Positions 1-5,120 of a DNA stretch of 9,200 bases are shown in pieces. The notes beneath the pieces were generated by a model. That model was not told where the DNA came from, did no database searches, and saw only the letters and a program-made list of their open reading frames with translations. Positions within the stretch are counted from its first letter, which is position 1, and every line of letters begins with the position of its first letter. Source of the DNA: Acidimicrobiaceae bacterium (GTDB lineage: Bacteria > Actinomycetota > Acidimicrobiia > Acidimicrobiales > RAAP-2); the NCBI GenBank assembly GCA_003157945.1, contig PMFY01000426.1:1-9200 (forward strand), read 5' to 3'. Both the position numbers and the translations under genes were made by a program.

Positions 1-358
1 TGTACCCGAAGATCCATCCGATCCCGGCCATCCCCTCGGTCGCCAGGCAGTGGCTGTAGACGCCCTTCCGGCAGTACGAGCACCGCCCGCAGGAACTCAC
101 ACACGACAGGATCACCCGGTCGCCGACCGCGAGCTGGTCCACGCCGTCGCCGACCTCGGTGATCACCCCGATGCCCTCGTGGCCGAGGATCCGACCGACG
201 GCGACCTCGGGGACGTCACCCTTCAGGATGTGGAGGTCCGTCCCACAGATGGTGGTGGCCACCATCCGGACGATCACGTCGGTCGCTTCCTGGATCTTGG
301 GGTCGGCCACCTCTTCCCAGGCCTTCTCCCCCGGACCCTTGTAGACCAGTGCCTTCAT
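1..358 (-). CDS. Zinc-dependent alcohol dehydrogenase, N-terminal part (runs off the window)
   Basis: Medium-chain (MDR) zinc alcohol dehydrogenase that would oxidise an alcohol or reduce an aldehyde with NAD(P) in the cytoplasm. The first 119 residues are present and begin MKALVYKGPGEKAW. Catalytic zinc ligands are visible as Cys38 (in ICGTDLH) and His60-Glu61 (GHE). The four structural-zinc cysteines are Cys90, Cys93, Cys96 and Cys104. The Rossmann NAD-binding half lies beyond base 1. The ATG at 358 is well supported by a perfect AGGAGGT at 370-364, 5 nt upstream. A TACCAT at 457-452 could be its -10 box. It is the last visible gene of a minus-strand run headed by GAF-ANTAR regulators, but a hairpin region at 481-503 separates it, so it is probably its own transcription unit. 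The substrate cannot be told from this half. Confidence 0.93.
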   Translation of the reverse strand, partial: MKALVYKGPGEKAWEEVADPKIQEATDVIVRMVATTICGTDLHILKGDVPEVAVGRILGHEGIGVITEVGDGVDQLAVGDRVILSCVSSCGRCSYCRKGVYSHCLATEGMAGIGWIFGY

Positions 359-363
359 GGCGG

Positions 364-370
364 ACCTCCT
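364..370 (-). promoter_or_regulatory. Strong ribosome binding site of the alcohol dehydrogenase
   Basis: The minus strand reads AGGAGGT, a full match to the anti-Shine-Dalgarno sequence, 5 nt before the ATG at 358. It is the strongest properly spaced site in the window and fixes the start of the dehydrogenase. Confidence 0.85.
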
Positions 371-451
371 GCACCCCGTTCTCCGAGTGGCACGATGCGA
401 CCCGTGAGGCCGGCGTCCGCCCGGGCTCGGGCACGGCGACCTCCAGTCTCG

Positions 452-457
452 ATGGTA
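452..457 (-). promoter_or_regulatory. Candidate -10 box for the alcohol dehydrogenase
   Basis: The minus strand reads TACCAT, matching the actinobacterial TANNNT pattern, and would give a leader of about 85-90 nt. No clear TTGACA-like -35 is visible. Such hexamers are common by chance, so this is only suggestive. Confidence 0.3.
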
Positions 458-480
458 CGGGTCGACCGACCGGGCGCCTA

Positions 481-503
481 GTGCCGAAAGGCACTTCGGT
501 GCC
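481..503. other. Overlapping pair of tetraloop hairpins sharing one arm
   Basis: The plus strand reads GTGCC-GAAA-GGCAC followed directly by TTCG-GTGCC. The middle arm GGCAC (490-494) can pair perfectly with the arm before it (481-485) or the arm after it (499-503), so the two hairpins exclude each other. On the plus strand the loops are a GNRA tetraloop and a C(UUCG)G tetraloop, both known to be very stable. On the minus strand, the direction of transcription of the flanking genes, the loops are CGAA and TTTC. It lies 25 nt after the stop of the small membrane-protein gene and upstream of the dehydrogenase. It may be a terminator or an RNA stability element. No U-tract follows. Confidence 0.5.
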
Positions 504-527
504 GCCGGGTCGCCCGGACCGAGGACG

Positions 528-683
528 TCAGGACACGATCGCCAGCACGATGGCGAGCGCGAGGACTCCGAGCGAGGCGAGGAGGACCAGGCGCTTCGCC
601 GGTGTGGACGGGTCCTCCGGAATCGGTGTCCTCCGGTAGAGCCCACCGACGAGCGCGCGGTCGCGCGGCTCAGGCGGCCTCAT
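528..683 (-). CDS. Small single-pass membrane protein, unknown function
   Basis: I do not recognise this protein. From the ATG at 683 it has 51 residues: a polar, proline- and arginine-rich N-terminus (about 1-28), then Lys-Arg followed by a run of about 20 hydrophobic residues (RLVLLASLGVLALAIVLAIVS) that ends the protein. This is the layout of a tail-anchored or single-pass membrane peptide with its N-terminus in the cytoplasm. Codons are GC-rich at the third position, as in the neighbours. The chosen ATG overlaps the last 14 bases of the upstream 89-aa gene, which suggests translational coupling. ATGs at 698 (preceded by GGGGGA) and 722 are in frame and equally possible. Its neighbours are regulators, so a role in signalling or envelope stress is possible but is a guess. 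Confidence 0.5.
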   Translation of the reverse strand: MRPPEPRDRALVGGLYRRTPIPEDPSTPAKRLVLLASLGVLALAIVLAIVS

Positions 684-939
684 GCCGGCCGAGTGCATGT
701 CGGATCCCCCGGATCGCTTCATCGAGGGTGTCGATCAGTGCGGTCAGCTGTTCCGACAGTTCGACGCCGATGTCCTGTCGGCTCTGGACGGCGGCGCTGG
801 TGAATCCGCAGTCGAACAGGGCACGGATGAGGCCGTCGGTTTCATCGACGAGCGGTCGGAAGGTCGCCGACGGCAGCGGCGGATCCGCCGCTGCCCACCG
901 GTCGGTGGACAGATGGAGAGGTGACTGGTCAGGTTCCAC
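670..939 (-). CDS. Hypothetical 89-aa protein next to GAF-ANTAR genes
   Basis: No family was recognised. The protein has a polar N-terminus (about 1-25) with several prolines. The remainder, about residues 28-85, looks alpha-helical, with regular leucine, isoleucine and acidic positions (for example ELSEQLTALIDTLDEAIRG), which would suit a small helical or coiled-coil domain. There is one cysteine. The start is GTG at 939, supported by AGGAG at 950-946 with a 6-nt spacer. Third-position GC is high in this frame, which favours a real gene over a shadow. It lies downstream of two GAF-ANTAR proteins on the same strand and overlaps the start of the small membrane protein. A TAGGGT -10-like box at 1047-1042 may give it its own promoter. 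It could be a partner of the regulators, but nothing in the sequence proves that. Confidence 0.6.
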   Translation of the reverse strand: MEPDQSPLHLSTDRWAAADPPLPSATFRPLVDETDGLIRALFDCGFTSAAVQSRQDIGVELSEQLTALIDTLDEAIRGIRHALGRHEAA

Positions 940-1041
940 GGACAGCTCCTGGTGTACTGCGGGGTCACCGGGGTCCGGAGTGACGGTACGGGGTCGACCC
1001 TCGACGGGCCGACGACGGGGCGCAGGAACCTCGTCATCGAC

Positions 1042-1047
1042 ACCCTA
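1042..1047 (-). promoter_or_regulatory. Candidate -10 box before the 89-aa gene
   Basis: The minus strand reads TAGGGT. The same hexamer occurs 73-102 nt ahead of three minus-strand genes in this window (also at 2830-2825 and 7614-7609). It predicts a leader of roughly 95 nt for the 89-aa gene. No convincing -35 is seen. Confidence 0.3.
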
Positions 1048-1076
1048 GGCCGGATCGGGCCCACGGCCCCGGTCGA

Positions 1077-1865
1077 TCAGGTGGAGGGCGACTCGCGACC
1101 GATCGACGGGTCCGGCGTGATCGCCCGGGTCCGCTCGCCGTGAGGCAGAGGGTCGAGACCGATGATCGAGGTCGTGCCTTCGGCGATGCCACGCGCCAGC
1201 TCGGTCAGGCGCAGGTTGTGGTTCCGCGCGTGGTGGCGGATGCGCTGGAACGAACGGTCCATGTCGAGCCCGGACGCCTCGCTGACCTTGCCCTTGGCCT
1301 GTTCGATGATGATCCGGCTGTTCAGCGCCTCGCTGAGCTGACCGTTGAGCACGGACGCGCTCACCGAGGCCTGGTGCTGGATGATGGCGATGGTCGCCAC
1401 GTCGGCGAGTGCCTGCGCGACCAGCACGTCCTCCGCGTGCAGCGGTCCGGAGGCGATCCGGAACAGGTTGAGTGCCCCCACCGTGACCCCCCGGAGGTGC
1501 ATCGGCAGTGCGTGCACGGAATGGAACCCGTCGGCGACGGCCCGTCGGGCGAACCGTGGCCACCGGTCGTCGACCGCGGCGAGCTCGAGGTTCACGATCG
1601 GCTGACCGCTGACGAAGCAGTCGACGCACGGGCCTTCGTCCGCCTGGAGCTCGAACAGCTCGAGTCCCCGCATGGCGGCGCTCGACGAGGCGACCACCTG
1701 GAGCTCACCACCGGGTGCCGCCAGCATCACCCCGGCCGAGTCCACGTCGAGGACCTCGACGCACCGGTCGCTGAGCACGGTCAGGACGTCGATGACGTCG
1801 AAGTCGTCCACGAGGTTGTCCGCCAACTCGACGAGTGTCTGTACCAGCAGGGCCTCTCGGGTCAT
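1077..1865 (-). CDS. GAF and ANTAR domain-containing regulator
   Basis: Cytoplasmic sensor-regulator of 262 aa. Residues about 20-165 form a GAF domain, a ligand- or redox-sensing fold; characteristic stretches are DEGPCVDCFVSGQPI (76-90) and GALNLF (130-135). A linker leads to an ANTAR domain at about 172-230, recognisable by LNGQLSEALNSRIIIEQAKG and the following helices up to TELARGIAEG. ANTAR domains bind paired hairpins in RNA and prevent termination or alter translation. The domain order GAF then ANTAR is common in actinobacteria. A C-terminal tail of about 30 residues is probably disordered. The ATG at 1865 has a weak purine-rich site (GGCGGAA) upstream. It follows another GAF-ANTAR gene by 66 nt, suggesting duplication or co-operation, although sequence identity between the two looks low. 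The GAF ligand and RNA target are unknown. Confidence 0.9.
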   Translation of the reverse strand: MTREALLVQTLVELADNLVDDFDVIDVLTVLSDRCVEVLDVDSAGVMLAAPGGELQVVASSSAAMRGLELFELQADEGPCVDCFVSGQPIVNLELAAVDDRWPRFARRAVADGFHSVHALPMHLRGVTVGALNLFRIASGPLHAEDVLVAQALADVATIAIIQHQASVSASVLNGQLSEALNSRIIIEQAKGKVSEASGLDMDRSFQRIRHHARNHNLRLTELARGIAEGTTSIIGLDPLPHGERTRAITPDPSIGRESPST

Positions 1866-1928
1866 CGTTCCGCCGATCGTCTCGGTCCGGACTCGTCGGC
1901 GACGCGAGCGGTAGTGGGAGCCAGATGC

Positions 1929-1934
1929 AGACTA
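1929..1934 (-). promoter_or_regulatory. Candidate -10 box between the two GAF-ANTAR genes
   Basis: The minus strand reads TAGTCT, overlapping the TAG stop codon of the upstream GAF-ANTAR gene and lying 63 nt before the ATG at 1865. If real, the second regulator can be transcribed separately from the first. Confidence 0.25.
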
Positions 1935-2744
1935 GCCATCGGGCGCACCGGTCGATCCGTCACCCGGGCCGGCGGGTCCCCCGCCGTCCAGTCGGAGGCG
2001 CCGCGCCACGACGTCCCGGCTCACGTCGTCGATCGAGCGCTCCCCCACGAAGGCGTGGGCGCGGAGCCTGACCAGCGCCTCGGTGACGCCTATCCCCAAT
2101 TGGATCGAGACCATGCCGGCCGCCTGGTGCACCACGAAGTGGAAGTTGGCCCCTTGTTCGAGCTCCGCCGCCACCGAGCCGGGAGGAGCGTCGGCCTGGA
2201 GGGCGAGGATGGTCCGGGAGGCCACGACGGCCACCGCGACGGCATCGGCGTACTGCAGGTCGCCGAGGGGTCCGGGGGTATCGCGGAAGAGCGTCACCGC
2301 ACCGAGGCGCACCGCACCGATCCGGAGGGGGAAGGCGAACACGGCCCGCACGCCGGCCCGGACCGCCAGCGGGACGAGCACCGGCCACCGGACCGTGGTG
2401 CGTGCGTCGAGATCGGGCTCGAGCACGGGACAGCCACGTGCGTGCGCCTCGAGCGCCGGCCCCTGGCCCAGGGTGAACTGCAGGTCGTCGAGGTAGGCGG
2501 CCACGCCGTCGGTGGTGCAGAGCGAACCTCGGGCGAGCTCGTCGGACAGCAGCATGATGCTCGCGCCGCTGACCCCGGCGGATTCGGCGGCCACCTCGCA
2601 CAGGGCCACTGTTCCGGCAGCGTCGACCCCGTGCGACGCGAGTCGGACCAGGAGGGCGGAGATCCGGTCGTCCGGGACCGTCACCGCCGGGACCCGGGGA
2701 GCCGGGACGCACGTGGGGAGGCCGACCTGCCATACGTCATGCAT
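1932..2744 (-). CDS. GAF and ANTAR domain-containing regulator (divergent)
   Basis: Cytoplasmic signal-responsive RNA-binding regulator. From the ATG at 2744 it has 270 aa. A GAF-like domain spans about 40-182 (for example QFTLGQGPALEAHARG at 89-104, then FAFPLRIGAVRLGAVTLFRD at 136-155). An ANTAR domain at about 200-252 contains VHQAAGMVSIQLGIGVTEAL followed by LRAHAFVGERSIDDVSRDVV, the form typical of actinobacterial GAF-ANTAR proteins. The last 15 residues are a Gly/Pro/Ser tail. Start choice is uncertain. The ATG at 2744 has a perfect AGGAGG at 2752-2747, but only 2 nt away, which is unusually close. TTG at 2774 (280 aa) and GTG at 2684 are in frame. The N-terminal 30 residues lie outside the domains, so the function call is unaffected. 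It is the first gene of the minus-strand regulator run. Confidence 0.88.
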   Translation of the reverse strand: MHDVWQVGLPTCVPAPRVPAVTVPDDRISALLVRLASHGVDAAGTVALCEVAAESAGVSGASIMLLSDELARGSLCTTDGVAAYLDDLQFTLGQGPALEAHARGCPVLEPDLDARTTVRWPVLVPLAVRAGVRAVFAFPLRIGAVRLGAVTLFRDTPGPLGDLQYADAVAVAVVASRTILALQADAPPGSVAAELEQGANFHFVVHQAAGMVSIQLGIGVTEALVRLRAHAFVGERSIDDVSRDVVARRLRLDGGGPAGPGDGSTGAPDG

Positions 2745-2824
2745 CGCCTCCTGGGTCCAGGGTGAGACGCTCAACGTGGTCCGGATTCAGCGCGTGCGGT
2801 CACAGGGGCGACCGGCTCGTCCTC

Positions 2825-2830
2825 ACCCTA
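2825..2830 (-). promoter_or_regulatory. Candidate -10 box for the first GAF-ANTAR gene
   Basis: The minus strand reads TAGGGT, 80 nt before the ATG at 2744, which would give a leader of about 74 nt. A 6-bp hairpin (2841-2856) lies just upstream of the box, in the spacer or -35 region. Confidence 0.3.
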
Positions 2831-2917
2831 CACACGCGGTCCCCTCCTCCGAGGGGCCGGGAGCCCGTCGTCCGACCGGGCGCTCCGTCGCCATGCGGTG
2901 TACCGTGCACGGAGAGC

Positions 2918-2951
2918 CCGGTCCCCTCCGACTACGGAGGCACGAGACCGG
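2918..2951. other. Two-part perfect hairpin, possible regulatory RNA
   Basis: Outer arms CCGGTC (2918-2923) and GACCGG (2946-2951) pair perfectly. Inside them CCTCCG (2925-2930) and CGGAGG (2935-2940) pair perfectly around an ACTA loop. The internal loop is asymmetric (1 nt against 5 nt). Twelve base pairs without mismatch make a stable structure on either strand. It lies 49 nt upstream of the possible small plus-strand ORF at 3001 and about 170 nt upstream of the minus-strand GAF-ANTAR gene. Its role is unknown. It could be a leader structure, a terminator or a protein-binding site. Confidence 0.45.
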
Positions 2952-3000
2952 CGCACGTCGCTCCAGACACCCGGTGACGCAGCACGGCACCGAGGAAGTC

Positions 3001-3243
3001 ATGTCCCACCATCTGGTCAGGCGGATCGATCTGCTGCTCGGACCCGTCCCACCAGCCGACGGGGACGACCCGCGCGACCGGTCCCGGCACCCCTCCTCCC
3101 CGGTGTTCCGCGCCCCGGCCGACCCCGGGCCCCGGAGACCCACGACCGCCGCCGTGGGGAGCCCGTTCCGGGCGCCGGCGCCACCGAGGGCCAGACACCG
3201 GGCACGATCGGCCGTCGACGCCCCCGGCGGCCGGACCGCCTGA
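3001..3243 (+). CDS. Possible small protein, unknown function
   Basis: An 80-aa open frame that begins MSHHLVRRIDLLLGPVPPADGDD and becomes rich in Pro, Arg and Ala. The ATG at 3001 has a good GAGGA site (2992-2996) with a 4-nt spacer, better than most real genes here. The first 25 residues could form an amphipathic helix; the rest looks disordered. No family is recognised. Against it, the composition of the second half is what any GC-rich frame gives, and the GC preference at third positions is only moderate. It would converge on the SDR gene, with a 6-bp hairpin at 3255-3272 between them. A two-part hairpin lies upstream. This is a candidate only. Confidence 0.35.
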   Translation: MSHHLVRRIDLLLGPVPPADGDDPRDRSRHPSSPVFRAPADPGPRRPTTAAVGSPFRAPAPPRARHRARSAVDAPGGRTA

Positions 3244-3254
3244 CGACCCGAAGA

Positions 3255-3272
3255 CGGGGCCCACCCGCCCCG
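3255..3272. terminator. Hairpin between convergent units, possible terminator
   Basis: CGGGGC (3255-3260) and GCCCCG (3267-3272) pair perfectly around a 6-nt loop. It lies 33 nt beyond the stop of the SDR gene and 11 nt beyond the stop of the possible small plus-strand ORF. There is no T-tract on either side, so it is at best a weak or non-canonical terminator, as is usual in GC-rich actinobacteria. Confidence 0.4.
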
Positions 3273-3305
3273 GGCAGCCAGCAGCTGTCCGTCGTCCCCC
3301 CCCGC

Positions 3306-4295
3306 CTATCCGTCGAGTCGACCCGTGGCCCGTAGCCAGTCCAGGGTGTCCCGGAACGTCTCGACCGTGGGGCGGTAGGTCACGCCGAGCTCGCGCACCG
3401 TGGCCGAGTCGTCGGCGGGACGCCCGGACGCCATCACGATGGCGGCCTCGACGGACAGGGGCGGCAGTCCCTCCGCCCCGCTCGCGCGCAGTTCGTCGAA
3501 TCGGGCGCCGAGTCCGATCATGTCCTCGGCCGACACCCGGGTGAAGGGCACGGTACGGCCCACCGCCGTACTCAGGACGTCCGTCCACTGCTCCCAGGTG
3601 ACGTAGTTGCCGGTCACCAGGTACCGCCGCGGCCCTCGACCCGGTTCCAGGCAACGGGCCACCACGGCGGCGACGTCCCGGACGTCCACCACACCCAGGC
3701 CGCTGTCGGGCGCCACCATGCCGGCCGCCAGGGCGCCGGTCAGTGCGGCGAACGAGCCGTCGAGGTGGGGGCTGACCGGGCCGTAGACGCCGCTGACCAC
3801 CAGGGTGGTGACCGGGGCGCCCCCGGCCTGGAGCCCCTGGACGAACTCCTCGACCGCCGCCTTCTGGGCCCCGTAGGCCGACAGCGGCTCGGCCAGGGCG
3901 GTCTGCGGCGTGATCACCGGGTCCTCGGACGGCAGGTGGACGGTGATCGACGACGTGTACACGATCGGGTCGAGGCCGGCCTCCACGGCCTGGCCGATGA
4001 CCAGACGGGCACCGTCGAGATTGGCGGTGGCCGACAGGCCACGACCCCCACCGACCCCGATCTCGGCGGCGCAGTGCACCACCGCACCGCACCCCGCCAG
4101 AGCGGCGACGACCGCCGTCGGGTCGGTCATGTCCCCCCTGACGACCTCGTCCGCCTCGATCCCGAGCGGCCCGAGCACCTGCGGCACCCGTGCCGGCTCC
4201 CGGGCGAGGACCCGGACGGCGTGGCCGTGGTGACGCAGCGCGCCGACGGCGTGGGACCCGATGAACCCGGTCCCTCCGGTGACGAGGACTCGCAC
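3306..4295 (-). CDS. NAD(P)-dependent epimerase/dehydratase family protein (extended SDR)
   Basis: Soluble extended short-chain dehydrogenase/reductase of 329 aa, probably acting on a nucleotide sugar, steroid, flavonoid-like or similar carbonyl substrate. The dinucleotide-binding motif TGGTGFIG is at residues 6-13 directly after the first beta strand, as expected for a true N-terminus. Acidic and Ala-rich segments follow (GDMTD at 54-58, CAAEIG at 75-80). The catalytic triad is visible as Ser115/Ser116 (in YTSS), Tyr141 and Lys145 (YGAQK). The start is GTG at 4295; the open frame extends further upstream, but that part has low-quality composition. A GGAG lies 10 nt upstream. It is divergent from tadA; a TACGTT box (4369-4364) and a 7-bp inverted repeat lie in between. 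The exact substrate cannot be told. Confidence 0.9.
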   Translation of the reverse strand: MRVLVTGGTGFIGSHAVGALRHHGHAVRVLAREPARVPQVLGPLGIEADEVVRGDMTDPTAVVAALAGCGAVVHCAAEIGVGGGRGLSATANLDGARLVIGQAVEAGLDPIVYTSSITVHLPSEDPVITPQTALAEPLSAYGAQKAAVEEFVQGLQAGGAPVTTLVVSGVYGPVSPHLDGSFAALTGALAAGMVAPDSGLGVVDVRDVAAVVARCLEPGRGPRRYLVTGNYVTWEQWTDVLSTAVGRTVPFTRVSAEDMIGLGARFDELRASGAEGLPPLSVEAAIVMASGRPADDSATVRELGVTYRPTVETFRDTLDWLRATGRLDG

Positions 4296-4363
4296 GTGCC
4301 GACCGCTCCGATCCGGACACGACCGGCCCCGGACCCTCCGGCGGTCGTGACGACGATGGCCAG

Positions 4364-4369
4364 AACGTA
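4364..4369 (-). promoter_or_regulatory. Candidate -10 box of the SDR gene
   Basis: The minus strand reads TACGTT, 68 nt before the GTG start at 4295. The inverted repeat 4370-4390 abuts it, in the spacer between -10 and -35, where a bound repressor would block transcription. Confidence 0.3.
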
Positions 4370-4390
4370 CCCGAGCGCCGCGGGCTCGGG
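4370..4390. promoter_or_regulatory. Inverted repeat in the divergent promoter region, possible operator
   Basis: CCCGAGC (4370-4376) and GCTCGGG (4384-4390) form a perfect 7-bp inverted repeat with a 7-bp spacer. The 21-bp size fits a dimeric repressor site. It lies in the 178-bp gap between the SDR gene and tadA, next to the candidate SDR -10 box. In GC-rich DNA a 7-bp repeat can arise by chance. Confidence 0.35.
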
Positions 4391-4472
4391 ATTCCGGTGC
4401 CACCTTCGGGCCGCCGCTCACCGGAGCCCTCCGTCCGGCCCACTCCCGGACCCGGTCACCGGAGGCCGAGCC

Positions 4473-4478
4473 TATGCT
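4473..4478 (+). promoter_or_regulatory. Candidate -10 box overlapping the tadA start
   Basis: TATGCT overlaps the ATG at 4474 and ends 7 nt before the in-frame ATG at 4486. That spacing would put the transcription start on the second ATG, giving a leaderless mRNA. A GGAGG at 4461-4465 instead supports initiation at 4474. Both cannot hold for the same transcript. Confidence 0.35.
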
Positions 4479-4998
4479 CGCCGCCATGGACGCCGGAGCG
4501 GTGACGAATCCCGGGTCGGCTGTTCCCCCGTCCGGTGCGGAGCCGGTGACGGACGACGCCTCGGCCATGGCCCTCGCCCTCGTCGAAGCGGCCGCCGCCC
4601 CGGCCCACGGCGACGTACCCGTGGGTGCCGTGGCCCTGGTCGACGGACGGATCGTGGCCTCCCGGCACAACGAGCGGGAACGGCGCGGCGACCCGACGGC
4701 CCACGCCGAGATCCTGGCCCTGGCCGACGCCGCCGCCGCACTCGGCACCTGGCGCCTCGGCGAGGTCACCCTGGTGGTCACCCTCGAGCCCTGCCCGATG
4801 TGCGCCGGTGCGCTGGTGGCCGCCCGCCTGGGTCGGCTGGTCTTCGGGGCGGCCGACCCCAAGGCGGGTGCCTGCGGCTCGCTCTACAACCTCTGCGCCG
4901 ACCCGCGCCTCAATCACGAGGTGCCGCTGACCGCCGGGGTGCGCGCCGACGAGGCGGCGGCCCAGCTGTCCGGCTTCTTCACCGACCGCCGGAATTGA
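4474..4998 (+). CDS. tadA: tRNA-specific adenosine deaminase TadA
   Basis: Converts adenosine to inosine at the wobble position (A34) of tRNA-Arg(ACG), letting one tRNA read several CGN codons. It is normally essential and works as a cytoplasmic homodimer with one zinc per subunit. The 174-aa protein carries the cytidine/deoxycytidylate deaminase fold. The His77-Ala-Glu79 motif supplies a zinc ligand and the proton-shuttling glutamate, and PCPMC at 106-110 supplies Cys107 and Cys110. The C-terminal part (FGAADPKAGACGSLYNL and following) is typical of TadA. The N-terminus has about 30 extra low-complexity residues before the first helix. Two starts compete: ATG 4474 with GGAGG at 4461-4465, and ATG 4486, placed for a leaderless transcript from a TATGCT box at 4473-4478. 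A related guanine or other purine deaminase is less likely given the motif context. Confidence 0.93.
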   Translation: MLAAMDAGAVTNPGSAVPPSGAEPVTDDASAMALALVEAAAAPAHGDVPVGAVALVDGRIVASRHNERERRGDPTAHAEILALADAAAALGTWRLGEVTLVVTLEPCPMCAGALVAARLGRLVFGAADPKAGACGSLYNLCADPRLNHEVPLTAGVRADEAAAQLSGFFTDRRN

Positions 4999-5006
4999 GC
5001 GCACGA

Positions 5007-5030
5007 CGGGGACCACGAGCTCCGGCCCCG
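5007..5030. terminator. Weak hairpin after tadA
   Basis: CGGGG (5007-5011) and CCCCG (5026-5030) can pair around a 14-nt loop that itself holds GAGCTC. It starts 9 nt after the tadA stop codon. There is no T-tract and the stem is short, so terminator activity is uncertain. Confidence 0.25.
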
Positions 5031-5045
5031 CGATCCGCCCGTCGC

Positions 5046-5051
5046 TAGGCT
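5046..5051 (+). promoter_or_regulatory. Candidate -10 box of the quinone oxidoreductase
   Basis: TAGGCT, a TANNNT-type hexamer, lies 69 nt before the ATG at 5121 and just after the possible tadA terminator. This suggests that the oxidoreductase has its own promoter. Confidence 0.3.
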
Positions 5052-5120
5052 CGCTCCACGCCACGCGCCACGACCGCCCGAACCGGCCGTCGCCCGGCGT
5101 CGATCACGAAGGGGATGCGG

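Larger units (their letters stand above)
2745..3305. other. Gene-poor region with structured DNA
   Basis: This stretch of 561 bases holds no confidently assigned gene. It contains a TAGGGT box for the minus-strand GAF-ANTAR gene (2830-2825), a perfect 6-bp hairpin at 2841-2856 (CCCCTC-CTCC-GAGGGG), a two-part hairpin at 2918-2951, one possible small plus-strand ORF (3001-3243), and a hairpin at 3255-3272 that may be a terminator. Long overlapping open frames here have arginine- and proline-rich translations typical of random GC-rich sequence. Confidence 0.6.

Noticed and set aside
481..503. ANTAR target RNA reading of the hairpin pair
   Set aside because: The two hairpins share an arm, so they cannot form together, and their loops do not show A at position 1 and G at position 4 of a hexaloop.
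1035..1064. Possible leaderless ATG at 1037 after a TAGGGT box
   Set aside because: Only 4 nt separate the box and the ATG, which is too short for a transcription start at the ATG, and the encoded frame runs antisense-like through the 89-aa gene with no motif.
1140..2765. 541-aa open frame on the plus strand
   Set aside because: It is the complement of the two GAF-ANTAR genes. Its translation is a monotonous His/Asp/Gly/Arg-rich string with no domain, typical of antisense frames in GC-rich DNA.
2932..4443. 503-aa minus-strand open frame
   Set aside because: It is a shifted frame over the SDR gene and its flank, with Gly/Arg/Pro-rich composition and no motifs. The SDR frame has clear TGGTGFIG and YGAQK motifs.
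4296..4862. N-terminal extension of the SDR open frame to 4862
   Set aside because: It would run antisense through tadA. The SDR fold starts right after the GTG at 4295, and the extension has low-complexity Ala/Arg/Ser composition.
3765..5048. 427-aa plus-strand open frame
   Set aside because: It is antisense to the SDR gene and then out of frame with tadA. It has no domain and an Arg/Gly/Pro-rich composition.
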